DNA of 14,253 bases, from assembly GCA_947484105.1 (NCBI GenBank), contig CANKON010000009.1, forward strand, positions 1-14,253. Reading direction: 5' to 3'. The notes under the pieces are model-generated. The model was not told the DNA's origin, made no database searches, and was given only the letters and a program-made list of their open reading frames with translations. How positions within the stretch are numbered: the first letter of the stretch is position 1; each line of letters begins with the position of its first letter. The position numbers and the translations under genes are program-made. Shown one piece after another: positions 7,528 to 14,253 of the stretch. The DNA comes from Methylococcaceae bacterium. GTDB taxonomy: Bacteria > Pseudomonadota > Gammaproteobacteria > Methylococcales > Methylomonadaceae.

Positions 7528-8248
7528 CGGTGTGTTTATTTTTCCAAATTGGAATGCGCCGCCAAACGTTCATGCGGTAATGACAACGCGCGTTGGTGGT
7601 TTCAGCAAATCACCTTTCGACAGTTTTAATTTAGCCACGCACGTCGATGATAATTTAGATACCGTTTTGGAAAATCGTCGCTTGCTAAAAACAGAATTGA
7701 ATTTGCCAACTGAACCGTTTTGGCTCGAACAAATTCATTCAAATACCGTTGTTGAAACACAACCAAATTTGATTTTGCCACAAGCAGATGCGAGTTTTTC
7801 AACTCGAAAAAATGGGGTTTGCGTCATCATGACGGCAGATTGTTTGCCTGTTTTAATGTGTTCAAATGAGGGTGAAAAAATCGCCGCAATTCATGCAGGT
7901 TGGCGCGGATTGGCGAATGGCATTATTTCAAACACCGTTGCGGCGTTAAAAACGAAAGATTTAATGGTTTGGCTTGGCGCAGCGATTGGCGCGGAACGAT
8001 TTGAAGTAGGTGACGATGTCCGCGATACATTTTTGAAAAAATCACCCGATTATTCCATCGCCTTCAAAGTACATAAAAACGGTTGGCTGGCTGATATTTA
8101 TCAATTGGCACGAATCGAATTAGCGCATTTGGGAATTACCGCTGTTTTTGGGGGAGAATTCTGCACCGTAACAGATGAAGAAAAATTTTATTCGTATCGG
8201 CGTGATAAACAAACGGGACGTATGGCGACATTGATTTGGCGAGTGTAA
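7508..8248 (+). CDS. pgeF: Peptidoglycan editing factor PgeF (YfiH, multicopper-oxidase-like fold)
   Basis: DUF152/laccase-domain protein. Family members have been assigned purine nucleoside phosphorylase and other nucleoside activities. In E. coli, PgeF prevents misincorporation of serine in place of L-alanine in peptidoglycan precursors. It is 246 residues from the second of two adjacent in-frame ATGs (7505 and 7508). The metal ligands are all present: H77 in LEQIHSN, C112 in TADCLPVL and H129 in AIHAGWRGL. The C-terminal CTVTDEEKFYSYRRD and TGRMATLIW segments are diagnostic. The frame is open far upstream (to 7199), but that part lies inside rluD in another frame and resembles nothing, so it is excluded. 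It overlaps rluD by 20 bp and precedes the sensor kinase by 6 nt. Confidence 0.93.
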   Translation: MPKNPNSGVFIFPNWNAPPNVHAVMTTRVGGFSKSPFDSFNLATHVDDNLDTVLENRRLLKTELNLPTEPFWLEQIHSNTVVETQPNLILPQADASFSTRKNGVCVIMTADCLPVLMCSNEGEKIAAIHAGWRGLANGIISNTVAALKTKDLMVWLGAAIGAERFEVGDDVRDTFLKKSPDYSIAFKVHKNGWLADIYQLARIELAHLGITAVFGGEFCTVTDEEKFYSYRRDKQTGRMATLIWRV

Positions 8249-8254
8249 AACGCG

Positions 8255-9811
8255 ATGAAATCCAAACTCACTATTGATAAACGGCTACGGCGACGTGTGT
8301 TGCCATTGATGTTTTTGGTCATTACGTTGTTAATGGTAATCTCGCTATCGATGCGAATTGACGGGGTACAAAAACACAATCTTGAAGTTGCAACAGAAGG
8401 TGCACGAAACATTTTTCGTATGATTATTATCACACGTCAATGGAATGCTGATCATGGTGGCGTATATGTTTTTGAAACAAAAAATACACCCGTAAATGAA
8501 TATCTTGAGCATCCACGACGAGTGATTGAAACGAAAGAAAAAGAAAAATTAACGTTATTAAATCCCGCTTACATGACAAGGAAAATTGCTGAATTAGCGG
8601 CTAAAGACCCTGAATTACATATTAGTTTGCACATCACAAGTCTTAACCCAATTCGTCCACAAAACGCGGCAGATGCTTGGGAAACTGAAGCGTTAAAAAA
8701 ATTTGATGCAGGACAACAAGAGATTTCCAATGTCAGCGTAGAAAATGGACAACGTTATTTGCGTTATATGTCACCACTCATGGTCAAAGAAAACTGTCTA
8801 ACGTGCCACGCGAAACAAGGTTATAAAATCGGCGATGTACGCGGCGGAATTAGTGTCAGTTTGCAAATGGATTCCATCGATAAATCTATGCACAACGAAA
8901 TCGTTGGCAGTGTGATTAGTCATGGCGTGTCTTATAGTTTGTTAATTATCATTAGCTGGGTGTTGATTGAATTATTGGCGCGGCGTTGGCGAGCATTAAA
9001 CGACAATATCGAAATGTTAGAAACAACTCGTAATGAATTAGTTGAAAATGAAAAAATGGCTTCTTTAGGGCGATTAGTGGCGGGGTTTGCTCATGAAATT
9101 AACACGCCAGTCGGTGTTGCTGTTGGCGCCATTAGTCACGGCGACGAAACGATTGCCACTTTAAAATCTTTGCTCGCGCAAGAAGAGGTCACTGAGCAGG
9201 AATTAAATCAACAACTCGATTATTTAAGTGAAGGACATTCGCTCGCATTAGCCAATTTAAGACGCGCCGCAGATTTGGTACATCGTTTTAAACGCACGTC
9301 CATTGACAGAGATTCACAACAAAAACGTGAATATCAACCTGCTGAATTGATTCAAGATGTGTTGACCACATTGCATAATAATTTAAAACGCACGGCAATT
9401 AGTGTTGACGTGGATTGCTCTCAAGCATTAAAACTTTACGGTACGCCAGGTTTATTGGAGCAAGTATTGACCAATTTAATTACCAACAGCATCAATCACG
9501 GTTTTGATAATGGCAGTCGTGCAGGAAAAATCAGCATCAACGTGTCAAAATCCAGAGAGAATCTCTTGATTATTGATTATCAAGATGATGGCGTTGGGAT
9601 GAGCGAAGAGGTTAGAGAACAGGCTTTTGAACCCTTTTTTACCACTAATCGACATAACGGAGGGTCAGGATTGGGTTTATATGTCATTTATAGCATCGTG
9701 ACACAACAAATGGCTGGCACCATTCGCATTATGTCAGCACGAAATGCTGGCGTTCATTTTCATATTGAATGTCCAATTGAAACGATACCTTACAGCAACA
9801 CGATATTATGA
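8255..9811 (+). CDS. Sensor histidine kinase with periplasmic DUF3365 c-type haem domain
   Basis: A 518-residue membrane kinase. Transmembrane helices lie at about 14-34 and 223-242, enclosing a ~190-residue periplasmic sensor of the DUF3365/Tll0287-like type. The sensor contains one c-type haem attachment motif, C181-L-T-C184-H185, in a CLTCHAKQGYKIGDVRGGIS context. A coiled-coil linker (~243-270) leads directly, without an obvious HAMP domain, into the dimerisation domain with phospho-acceptor H280 in FAHEINTPVG. The ATPase domain shows the N box (NLITNSINHG, ~407-416), G1 (DDGVGM, 444-449), F box (FEPFFTT, 458-464) and G2 (GGSGLGL, 469-475). All catalytic residues appear intact. Its stop overlaps the start of the HD-GYP regulator by 4 bp (ATGA), so the two are almost certainly a cognate pair. 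The sensed signal could be redox state, a gas or a haem ligand; this is inference. Confidence 0.92.
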   Translation: MKSKLTIDKRLRRRVLPLMFLVITLLMVISLSMRIDGVQKHNLEVATEGARNIFRMIIITRQWNADHGGVYVFETKNTPVNEYLEHPRRVIETKEKEKLTLLNPAYMTRKIAELAAKDPELHISLHITSLNPIRPQNAADAWETEALKKFDAGQQEISNVSVENGQRYLRYMSPLMVKENCLTCHAKQGYKIGDVRGGISVSLQMDSIDKSMHNEIVGSVISHGVSYSLLIIISWVLIELLARRWRALNDNIEMLETTRNELVENEKMASLGRLVAGFAHEINTPVGVAVGAISHGDETIATLKSLLAQEEVTEQELNQQLDYLSEGHSLALANLRRAADLVHRFKRTSIDRDSQQKREYQPAELIQDVLTTLHNNLKRTAISVDVDCSQALKLYGTPGLLEQVLTNLITNSINHGFDNGSRAGKISINVSKSRENLLIIDYQDDGVGMSEEVREQAFEPFFTTNRHNGGSGLGLYVIYSIVTQQMAGTIRIMSARNAGVHFHIECPIETIPYSNTIL

Positions 9812-11367
9812 AAATTATTCGAAATACTGACACAACACTCTCAACTGAAAACAGTGAAAAGTCGCTATTGCCGTGTTTTGAAGAATCGCGCTATAAATGG
9901 AACGTTTTAATCGTTGATGATGAAATTGATATTCGCACTTTGACACGAATTAGTCTGCGTGATTTTAGTTTTTCAAATCAAACCCTCAATTTTATTGAAG
10001 CGAGTTCGGCAGCTGAAGCGATGGAATTGTTGAAAATTCATGATGATATTGCGTTGGCATTGATTGATGTCGTTATGGAAACAGACGATGCGGGCTTGAA
10101 ATTAGTTGAATACATACGCAACGAATTGAAAAATTCAATGATTCGCATCGTAATCAGAACAGGGCAACCAGGTTTAGCTCCCGAGCGTTATGTGATTGAT
10201 CATTACGATATTGATGATTACAAAGATAAAACGGAATTAACCGCAGCACGCCTTTATACAACCGTGCGTTCTGCATTAAAAGCCTTTCGAGATTTACAAG
10301 CTATTGACGTAAATCGACGTGGTTTAGAGCGCGTTTTACAAGCCACACCTGCCATTTATCAGTTGGGGTATGCGCCATTATCGGATTTTTTCAATGGTAT
10401 GTTGACGCAAATAATTGGACTTTGTCGGTTATCCAATTTAAGCCATATTGGTTCGATGGAAGGCGCGATTATGATCATTGATGATAATGAGCCGCAAGTT
10501 CGTGCTGCAACAGGGCAATTCATTAAAAACTCACGTTTTGAAGAAATTCATCAGCAATGTGTCAGTGCTATTTTGTCAGGTGAATTGGCTTCCACTTTAC
10601 GCTATAACACGACAGTGTTGCCGTTAATTGTATCGGGGAAACCTGTTGGTTATATTTACATTGAACCGATTGAATCTTTATCGGATGTTAATCGGAATTT
10701 AATTGAGATTTTTGCACAACAATGCTCACAAGCATTAGAAAATCATGAATTACACTGCAACATTATTGCATCGTTTGAAAGCGCAATTGATATGTTGGCT
10801 GAAATTGCAGAATATAAAGACAAAGCTACAGGCGGTCATGTTAATCGCCTTGATTGTTACACTCATGCGATTGCTGTTGAAATGGGCGTAAGCGAAGAAG
10901 ATGCAAAAAGCTATGGCAAAGCCAGTCGTTTGCATGATGTTGGAAAAGTGGGGACGCCCGATTACATTTTGGCAAAACCGAGTAAATTAACATTCGATGA
11001 ATTTGAAATTATTAAAAAACATACGACATTAGGGGCAAATATCCTCAGTCACGATGCGGCGTTTGAATTGGCTCGTCAAATCGCAGGCGGACATCATGAA
11101 TTTTGGAACGGTAACGGTTATCCATTAGGTATTGAATCAAAAGAATTACCACTTGCTGTTCGTATCGTGTCAGTGGCTGATGTGTTTGATGCGCTAATTA
11201 GTTGGCGACCTTATAAACAACCTTGGGCAATTCAAAAAGCGCGTGAGGTCATTCAAGATGGTGCAGGTACACAATTTGATCCGACTGTTGTGAATGCTTT
11301 TTTGAAACTTCTCGACAGTGGAAAATTTGATCATGTCATTGAAAGAGCGCACGAAGTTTTGTATTAA
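9808..11367 (+). CDS. Response regulator: REC-DUF3369-HD-GYP cyclic-di-GMP phosphodiesterase
   Basis: A 519-residue three-domain regulator. The receiver (~31-160) has acidic residues D37/D38, phospho-acceptor D87 in LIDVVME, T118 and K139. The middle region (~165-320) fits DUF3369, a GAF-like domain found only with such regulators. The C-terminal HD-GYP domain (~320-515) carries H344, the HD pair H376-D377 with K380, the HHE motif (429-431), N436-G437-Y438-P439 and D458. HD-GYP enzymes hydrolyse cyclic-di-GMP to pGpG or GMP. The glutamate that begins the usual ETGxH metal motif is alanine here (A340), which suggests a two-metal rather than three-metal site. It starts within the kinase stop codon (ATGA overlap). 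The likely result of phosphorylation is altered cyclic-di-GMP breakdown, affecting motility or biofilm; no target can be read from the window. Confidence 0.93.
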   Translation: MKIIRNTDTTLSTENSEKSLLPCFEESRYKWNVLIVDDEIDIRTLTRISLRDFSFSNQTLNFIEASSAAEAMELLKIHDDIALALIDVVMETDDAGLKLVEYIRNELKNSMIRIVIRTGQPGLAPERYVIDHYDIDDYKDKTELTAARLYTTVRSALKAFRDLQAIDVNRRGLERVLQATPAIYQLGYAPLSDFFNGMLTQIIGLCRLSNLSHIGSMEGAIMIIDDNEPQVRAATGQFIKNSRFEEIHQQCVSAILSGELASTLRYNTTVLPLIVSGKPVGYIYIEPIESLSDVNRNLIEIFAQQCSQALENHELHCNIIASFESAIDMLAEIAEYKDKATGGHVNRLDCYTHAIAVEMGVSEEDAKSYGKASRLHDVGKVGTPDYILAKPSKLTFDEFEIIKKHTTLGANILSHDAAFELARQIAGGHHEFWNGNGYPLGIESKELPLAVRIVSVADVFDALISWRPYKQPWAIQKAREVIQDGAGTQFDPTVVNAFLKLLDSGKFDHVIERAHEVLY

Positions 11368-11409
11368 ATTTTGGTGATTAGTAAAGGCAATTGCTTATTT
11401 TTTAGATCG

Positions 11410-11440
11410 CTCGATTTGATTCACGTCGAATCAAATCGAG
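11410..11440. repeat. 13-bp perfect inverted repeat between convergent HD-GYP and parE genes
   Basis: CTCGATTTGATTC (11410-11422) pairs perfectly with GAATCAAATCGAG (11428-11440) across the 5-nt loop ACGTC. It abuts the parE stop codon (11441-11443) and lies 43 bp after the HD-GYP stop. The stem could form in both transcripts and may act as a shared transcript end or RNA stabiliser. Neither side has a proper T tract, so it is not a standard intrinsic terminator. Confidence 0.75.
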
Positions 11441-13360
11441 TCAAGGGCAAATGTATAAAGAGTAAACAATCGCTGCCAAATGTCCACTTGCTTCGAGCCA
11501 CGCCTTTCTATCACCTGCCCGTTTTTTATTCAGTAATAAATCCATCATTCCTTCAGTCGCTTCAAAATCATCAACCGTTAATTGCACCAAACGGCGTGTA
11601 TCAGGGTTCATCGTTGTTTCGCGCAATTGACTCGGATTCATTTCACCCAAGCCTTTAAAGCGTTGCACGTTGATTTGACCTTTAATTCTTTCGGCTTTGA
11701 TTCTATCCAAAATACCTTGTCGTTCTGATTCATCGAGTGCGTAAAAAACCCGTTTGCCCACATCGATGCGATACAGCGGCGGCATCGCTACAAAAACATG
11801 ACCATTCCTAACGAGTGCGTTGAAATGTTTATAAAACAACGCACAAATCAACGTCGCAATATGATTTCCGTCTGAATCCGCGTCCGCCAAAATACACACT
11901 TTCCCATAACGCAAGGCTTGTAAATCATCCGAATCAGGTTCAATCCCTAACGCAACCGCAATATCATGAATTTCTTGTGATGCCATCACTTGCGAAGATT
12001 CGACTTCCCAAGTGTTCAGAATTTTTCCGCGTAACGGCATAATCGCTTGAAAATCCCGCTCACGCGCTTGTTTCGCGGAACCGCCAGCCGAATCACCTTC
12101 GACTAAAAATAATTCCGTGCGATTGATGTCTTGTGCGCTGCAATCTGCTAATTTTCCAGGTAACGCAGGTCCAGACGTGATTTTTTTACGAATGATTTTT
12201 TTGTTTGAACGTAGGCGTTTTTGTGCGCTGTTAATGATTAACTCAGCAATTTTTTCGCCTTCGCTGGTGTTTGAATTGAGCCATAAACTAAAACTGTCTT
12301 TCACAACACCTGAAATAAATGCCACGCATTCGCGCGAACTTAAACGCTCTTTGGTTTGCCCTGAAAATTGCGGGTCTTCGAGTTTGACTGACAAAACAAA
12401 ATGGCAATGTTCCCAAACATCTTCAGGCGCGATTTTTACGCCGCGCGGTAATAAATCTCGAATGTCGCAAAATTCACGAATTGCTTCGGTTAAACCTGCT
12501 CGCAAACCATTAACGTGCGTACCACCTTGCGCCGTTGGAACGAGATTGACGTAGCTTTCAGCGACCATTTCAGATGGATTTTCAACCGCCCATAAAACGC
12601 CCCATTCAACCGCTTCATGGTCGGCACTCATGTTTCCTAAAAATGGCGTTTCGGGAAAAAACTCTAAATCACCAATGCGATCTTGCAAATAATCTTTAAG
12701 TCCATTTTGATAACACCATTCAAAAATTTCGTCGCTTTGTTCAATTTTGAGCGAAATTTTTAAACCCGCACACAAAACCGCTTTGGCGCGTAAAACGTGT
12801 TTGAGTTTTGAAACGGACACTTTGGGCGAATCAAAATAGCGTTCGTTCGGCATGAAATAAACGGTTGTTCCCGTATTATTTTTGCCAACGGTGCCAGTTT
12901 CTAAAAGTTCAGTTTGTTTTTCACCGTCCGAAAAACGCATTGAATAGACTTTACCGCCACGTTTTACGGTCACTTCTAGGTCTTTCGACAACGCATTCAC
13001 CACCGAAATTCCAACCCCGTGCAAACCACCTGAGAATTGGTAGTTTTTGTTTGAGAATTTTCCGCCTGCGTGTAACTGCGTCAAAATCACTTCAACGCCT
13101 GTCATCCCTTGTTCTGGGTGAATATCAACGGGCATTCCGCGTCCGTTATCACTGACTGAAATCGCGCCGTCTTTATGCAAAATTACGTCAATTTGCGAGG
13201 CGTGCCCCGCTAAGGCTTCATCGACGCTGTTATCAATGACTTCTTGCGCCAAATGATTTGGTCGGGTGGTGTCGGTGTACATTCCTGGGCGTTTGCGGAC
13301 AGGTTCTAAGCCTGTCAAAACTTCAATAGCAGCGGCGTTGTAAGACGTTGGATTACTCAT
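11441..13360 (-). CDS. parE: DNA topoisomerase IV subunit B (ParE)
   Basis: The ATPase subunit of topoisomerase IV, which decatenates daughter chromosomes together with ParC (not in the window). The 639 residues are collinear with E. coli ParE. The GHKL ATPase has EVIDNSVDEALAG (40-52, Mg ligand N44), D71 in SDNGRGMPVD, and FSGGLHGVGISVVNALS (109-125). The transducer domain follows. The TOPRIM domain has E421 in VEGDSAGGSAKQARERDFQA and the D493/D495/D497 cluster in LADADSDGNHIATL. QRFKGLGEMNP (566-576) is also present. The motif LRGKILNTWEVESSQVMASQEIHDI and the roughly 630-residue length separate it from GyrB, which is about 800 residues with an extra insert in gammaproteobacteria. The last residues (IVYSLYICP) run about eight beyond the usual end. 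The ATG at 13360 gives the expected MSNPTSYNAAAIEVL opening, with a weak ribosome-binding site. Confidence 0.96.
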   Translation of the reverse strand: MSNPTSYNAAAIEVLTGLEPVRKRPGMYTDTTRPNHLAQEVIDNSVDEALAGHASQIDVILHKDGAISVSDNGRGMPVDIHPEQGMTGVEVILTQLHAGGKFSNKNYQFSGGLHGVGISVVNALSKDLEVTVKRGGKVYSMRFSDGEKQTELLETGTVGKNNTGTTVYFMPNERYFDSPKVSVSKLKHVLRAKAVLCAGLKISLKIEQSDEIFEWCYQNGLKDYLQDRIGDLEFFPETPFLGNMSADHEAVEWGVLWAVENPSEMVAESYVNLVPTAQGGTHVNGLRAGLTEAIREFCDIRDLLPRGVKIAPEDVWEHCHFVLSVKLEDPQFSGQTKERLSSRECVAFISGVVKDSFSLWLNSNTSEGEKIAELIINSAQKRLRSNKKIIRKKITSGPALPGKLADCSAQDINRTELFLVEGDSAGGSAKQARERDFQAIMPLRGKILNTWEVESSQVMASQEIHDIAVALGIEPDSDDLQALRYGKVCILADADSDGNHIATLICALFYKHFNALVRNGHVFVAMPPLYRIDVGKRVFYALDESERQGILDRIKAERIKGQINVQRFKGLGEMNPSQLRETTMNPDTRRLVQLTVDDFEATEGMMDLLLNKKRAGDRKAWLEASGHLAAIVYSLYICP

Positions 13361-13407
13361 AGGTGTTTTTTGTAGAAAGTTTAAAGTGGAAAATCAAAAC
13401 GGTGTCA

Positions 13408-13455
13408 CTGCACATTCTAGTCGTAATTAGCCCTCGCTTCGTTTAAAATGTGCAG
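13408..13455. promoter_or_regulatory. Divergent parE / tRNA-Arg promoter region with mirrored -10 motifs
   Basis: On the plus strand TAAAATGTGCAG lies at 13444-13455; on the minus strand the near-identical TAGAATGTGCAG lies at 13419-13408. The core CTGCACATT / AATGTGCAG arms are a perfect 9-bp inverted repeat. Each arm begins with a -10-like hexamer pointing outward: TAAAAT would start the tRNA transcript near 13456, about 9 nt before the mature tRNA, and TAGAAT would start parE near 13407 with a ~47-nt leader. Neither has a convincing -35. The GTGCAG after each -10 is a fairly GC-rich discriminator. Confidence 0.45.
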
Positions 13456-13464
13456 CTTCAATAC

Positions 13465-13541
13465 GCGCCCGTAGCTCAGCTGGATAGAGCGCAGCCCTCC
13501 GGAGGCTGAGGTCAGAGGTTCGAATCCGCTCGGGCGCACCA
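13465..13541 (+). tRNA. tRNA-Arg (anticodon CCG)
   Basis: A 77-nt cloverleaf with encoded CCA. The acceptor stem GCGCCCG (13465-13471) pairs with CGGGCGC, followed by discriminator A and CCA. The D arm is GCTC/GAGC. The anticodon stem CAGCC/GGCTG encloses the loop CTCCGGA with anticodon CCG, which reads the arginine codon CGG. The T arm contains GTTCGAATC. All stems pair well, so the gene looks functional. It is transcribed divergently from parE. Confidence 0.97.
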
Positions 13542-13549
13542 TAAAAATC

Positions 13550-13568
13550 CGAAGAAAATCAATCTTCG
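13550..13568 (+). other. Weak hairpin downstream of tRNA-Arg
   Basis: CGAAGA (13550-13555) pairs with TCTTCG (13563-13568) over a 7-nt loop, 8 nt after the tRNA CCA end. No T run follows, so it is at best a processing or weak termination structure. Confidence 0.3.
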
Positions 13569-13589
13569 ATCAAAATCATAAATTGATTG

Positions 13590-13618
13590 TTGGCACGTTG
13601 CCAAAAACTTTCTAAAAT
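13590..13618 (+). promoter_or_regulatory. Sigma-70 promoter with overlapping palindrome for the flavoprotein gene
   Basis: TTGGCA (13590-13595) is separated by exactly 17 nt from TAAAAT (13613-13618), each matching five of six consensus bases. Transcription should start at about 13624-13626, on or next to the ATG at 13624, implying a leaderless or nearly leaderless mRNA. The -35 is also the left arm of the perfect inverted repeat TTGGCA-cgt-TGCCAA (13590-13604), so a dimeric regulator bound there could block polymerase. Confidence 0.55.
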
Positions 13619-13623
13619 TCCAA

Positions 13624-14160
13624 ATGACAACATCTCGATTAGCATGGGCAATTACAGGCTCTGGACATTACATTGAAGAATGCGTTGAATTCTTGCTCAC
13701 GCTTGAAAACGTTGATTTATACGTTAGCCAAGCAGGCGAAGAAGTCTTAAAAATGTACGGAATTCAACTCAATGACTTGCGCGAAAAAATGCCTGTTTAT
13801 CGGGATAAAACGGCTTCATGCCCGCCTGTTGGACATTTTTATAAAGGCTATTACCACACATTCGTTCTTGCCCCCGCCACGTCAAATACCATTGCAAAAT
13901 GCGTATTAGGCATTGCTGATTCATTGGTGACAAATCTTTATTCACAAGCAGGAAAATGCCGCGTGCCGAGCATCGTTTATCCGTGTGATATTGCGCCCGA
14001 AATGGAAACGACTGCGCCGAGTGGAAAAGTCATGGTTTATCCCAGAAAAATTGACTTAGAAGGGACTGCAAAATTGCGCGAATTTGAATACACGACTGTT
14101 GTAGAAAGTGCAGATGCCTTAATTTCCATGGTTCAACAACGCTTGAAATCCTTGTCATGA
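13624..14160 (+). CDS. Flavoprotein, DmrB-like dihydromethanopterin reductase family
   Basis: A 178-residue protein of the flavoprotein superfamily (FMN-binding Rossmann-like fold). Its N-terminus is AWAITGSGHYIEE (7-19), where TGSGH should be the phosphate-binding turn. The flavin loop PATSNTIAKCVLGIADSLVTN (84-104) resembles DmrB / archaeoflavoprotein AfpA. In methanogens and methylotrophs such proteins are annotated as dihydromethanopterin reductase (acceptor), the step that gives H4MPT. No ferredoxin-type Cys cluster is present; five cysteines (20, 66, 93, 112, 121) are scattered. It overlaps the next gene by 4 bp (ATGA), and that gene also belongs to the pterin pathway, which supports this role. 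No Shine-Dalgarno is visible before the ATG, and the next in-frame Met is at residue 44, beyond the flavin motif. The exact reaction is inferred. Confidence 0.78.
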   Translation: MTTSRLAWAITGSGHYIEECVEFLLTLENVDLYVSQAGEEVLKMYGIQLNDLREKMPVYRDKTASCPPVGHFYKGYYHTFVLAPATSNTIAKCVLGIADSLVTNLYSQAGKCRVPSIVYPCDIAPEMETTAPSGKVMVYPRKIDLEGTAKLREFEYTTVVESADALISMVQQRLKSLS

Positions 14161-14253
14161 GCGAAGAACGTATTTTATTTTTAACAGGCTCACTTGCTGA
14201 AAAACAGTTGCGTAGTATTTTAGAAAAAATGCAGCCTGATTTTTCTTACAAAG
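14157..14253 (+). CDS. DUF6513 / dihydropteroate synthase-like protein, 5' end only
   Basis: Only the first 32 codons are visible before the window ends. They read MSEERILFLTGSLAEKQLRS and continue to ...DFSYK. ILFLTGSLAE with the following helix resembles the N-terminal domain (DUF6513) placed before a dihydropteroate synthase-like domain in genes linked to tetrahydromethanopterin synthesis in methylotrophs. The ATG overlaps the flavoprotein stop (ATGA), indicating translational coupling and a shared pathway. The assignment rests on a short stretch plus context. Confidence 0.6.
   Translation, partial: MSEERILFLTGSLAEKQLRSILEKMQPDFSYK

Noticed and set aside
11410..11440. Intrinsic terminator for HD-GYP or parE
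   Set aside because: The stem is good, but no T tract follows on either strand, so it is listed only as an inverted repeat.
11441..11470. Frameshift in parE
   Set aside because: The protein aligns by eye with ParE to its usual end (WLEASGHLAAIV); only a short C-terminal extension is odd, so no broken gene is called.
12117..12554. 145-codon plus-strand open frame
   Set aside because: It is fully antisense to parE, whose TOPRIM and transducer motifs are intact; the composition looks like a shadow frame.
13590..13604. TTGGCACG followed by TTGC, resembling a sigma-54 -24/-12 promoter
   Set aside because: In a sigma-54 promoter the GG and GC elements are separated by about 10 bp; here TTGC follows almost immediately, so only the palindrome and -35 readings remain.

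Overview
The window looks like a chromosomal segment of an AT-leaning gammaproteobacterium, most likely a methylotroph or methanotroph of the Methylococcales type. The gammaproteobacterial signal comes from the divergent bamD / rluD-pgeF block, a ParE-type topoisomerase subunit, EfpL (YeiP) and a DUF2970 protein. The methylotroph signal comes from the right edge, where a DmrB-like flavoprotein overlaps the start of a DUF6513 / dihydropteroate-synthase-like gene; such genes belong to tetrahydromethanopterin (H4MPT) biosynthesis in C1-oxidising bacteria. The genus cannot be fixed from the sequence alone, and low-GC sulfur bacteria with H4MPT genes remain possible.

Layout. Bases 1-2542 are on the minus strand: a single-stranded-DNA-binding protein cut by the window edge, a small two-helix membrane protein, an SppA/S49 signal-peptide peptidase and a HAD phosphatase; the last three form a tight operon. 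A 168-bp divergent spacer leads to mnmA and efpL on the plus strand (2711-4397), which end at a strong hairpin terminator whose loop holds four copies of a 10-bp repeat. The convergent minus-strand operon bamD-rluB-DUF2970 (6461-4472) ends at the same hairpin. Divergent from bamD is a compact plus-strand cluster: rluD, pgeF, a c-type-heme sensor histidine kinase, and a response regulator with an HD-GYP domain (6568-11367). Neighbours in this cluster overlap or lie 6 nt apart. parE follows on the minus strand (13360-11441), then tRNA-Arg(CCG) on the plus strand, then the H4MPT-type genes.

Function. Most genes are housekeeping: tRNA 2-thiolation (MnmA), rescue of ribosomes at polyproline (EfpL), 23S rRNA pseudouridines (RluB, RluD), outer-membrane assembly (BamD), peptidoglycan quality control (PgeF), chromosome decatenation (ParE) and protein turnover in the membrane (SppA). 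The accessory element is the two-component pair behind pgeF. A periplasmic domain with a CXXCH haem-attachment motif is wired to a kinase, whose likely partner is a receiver-DUF3369-HD-GYP protein, suggesting redox or ligand control of cyclic-di-GMP breakdown.

No mobile element, CRISPR array, rRNA gene or prophage gene was seen. There is no gene-free stretch longer than about 170 bases.
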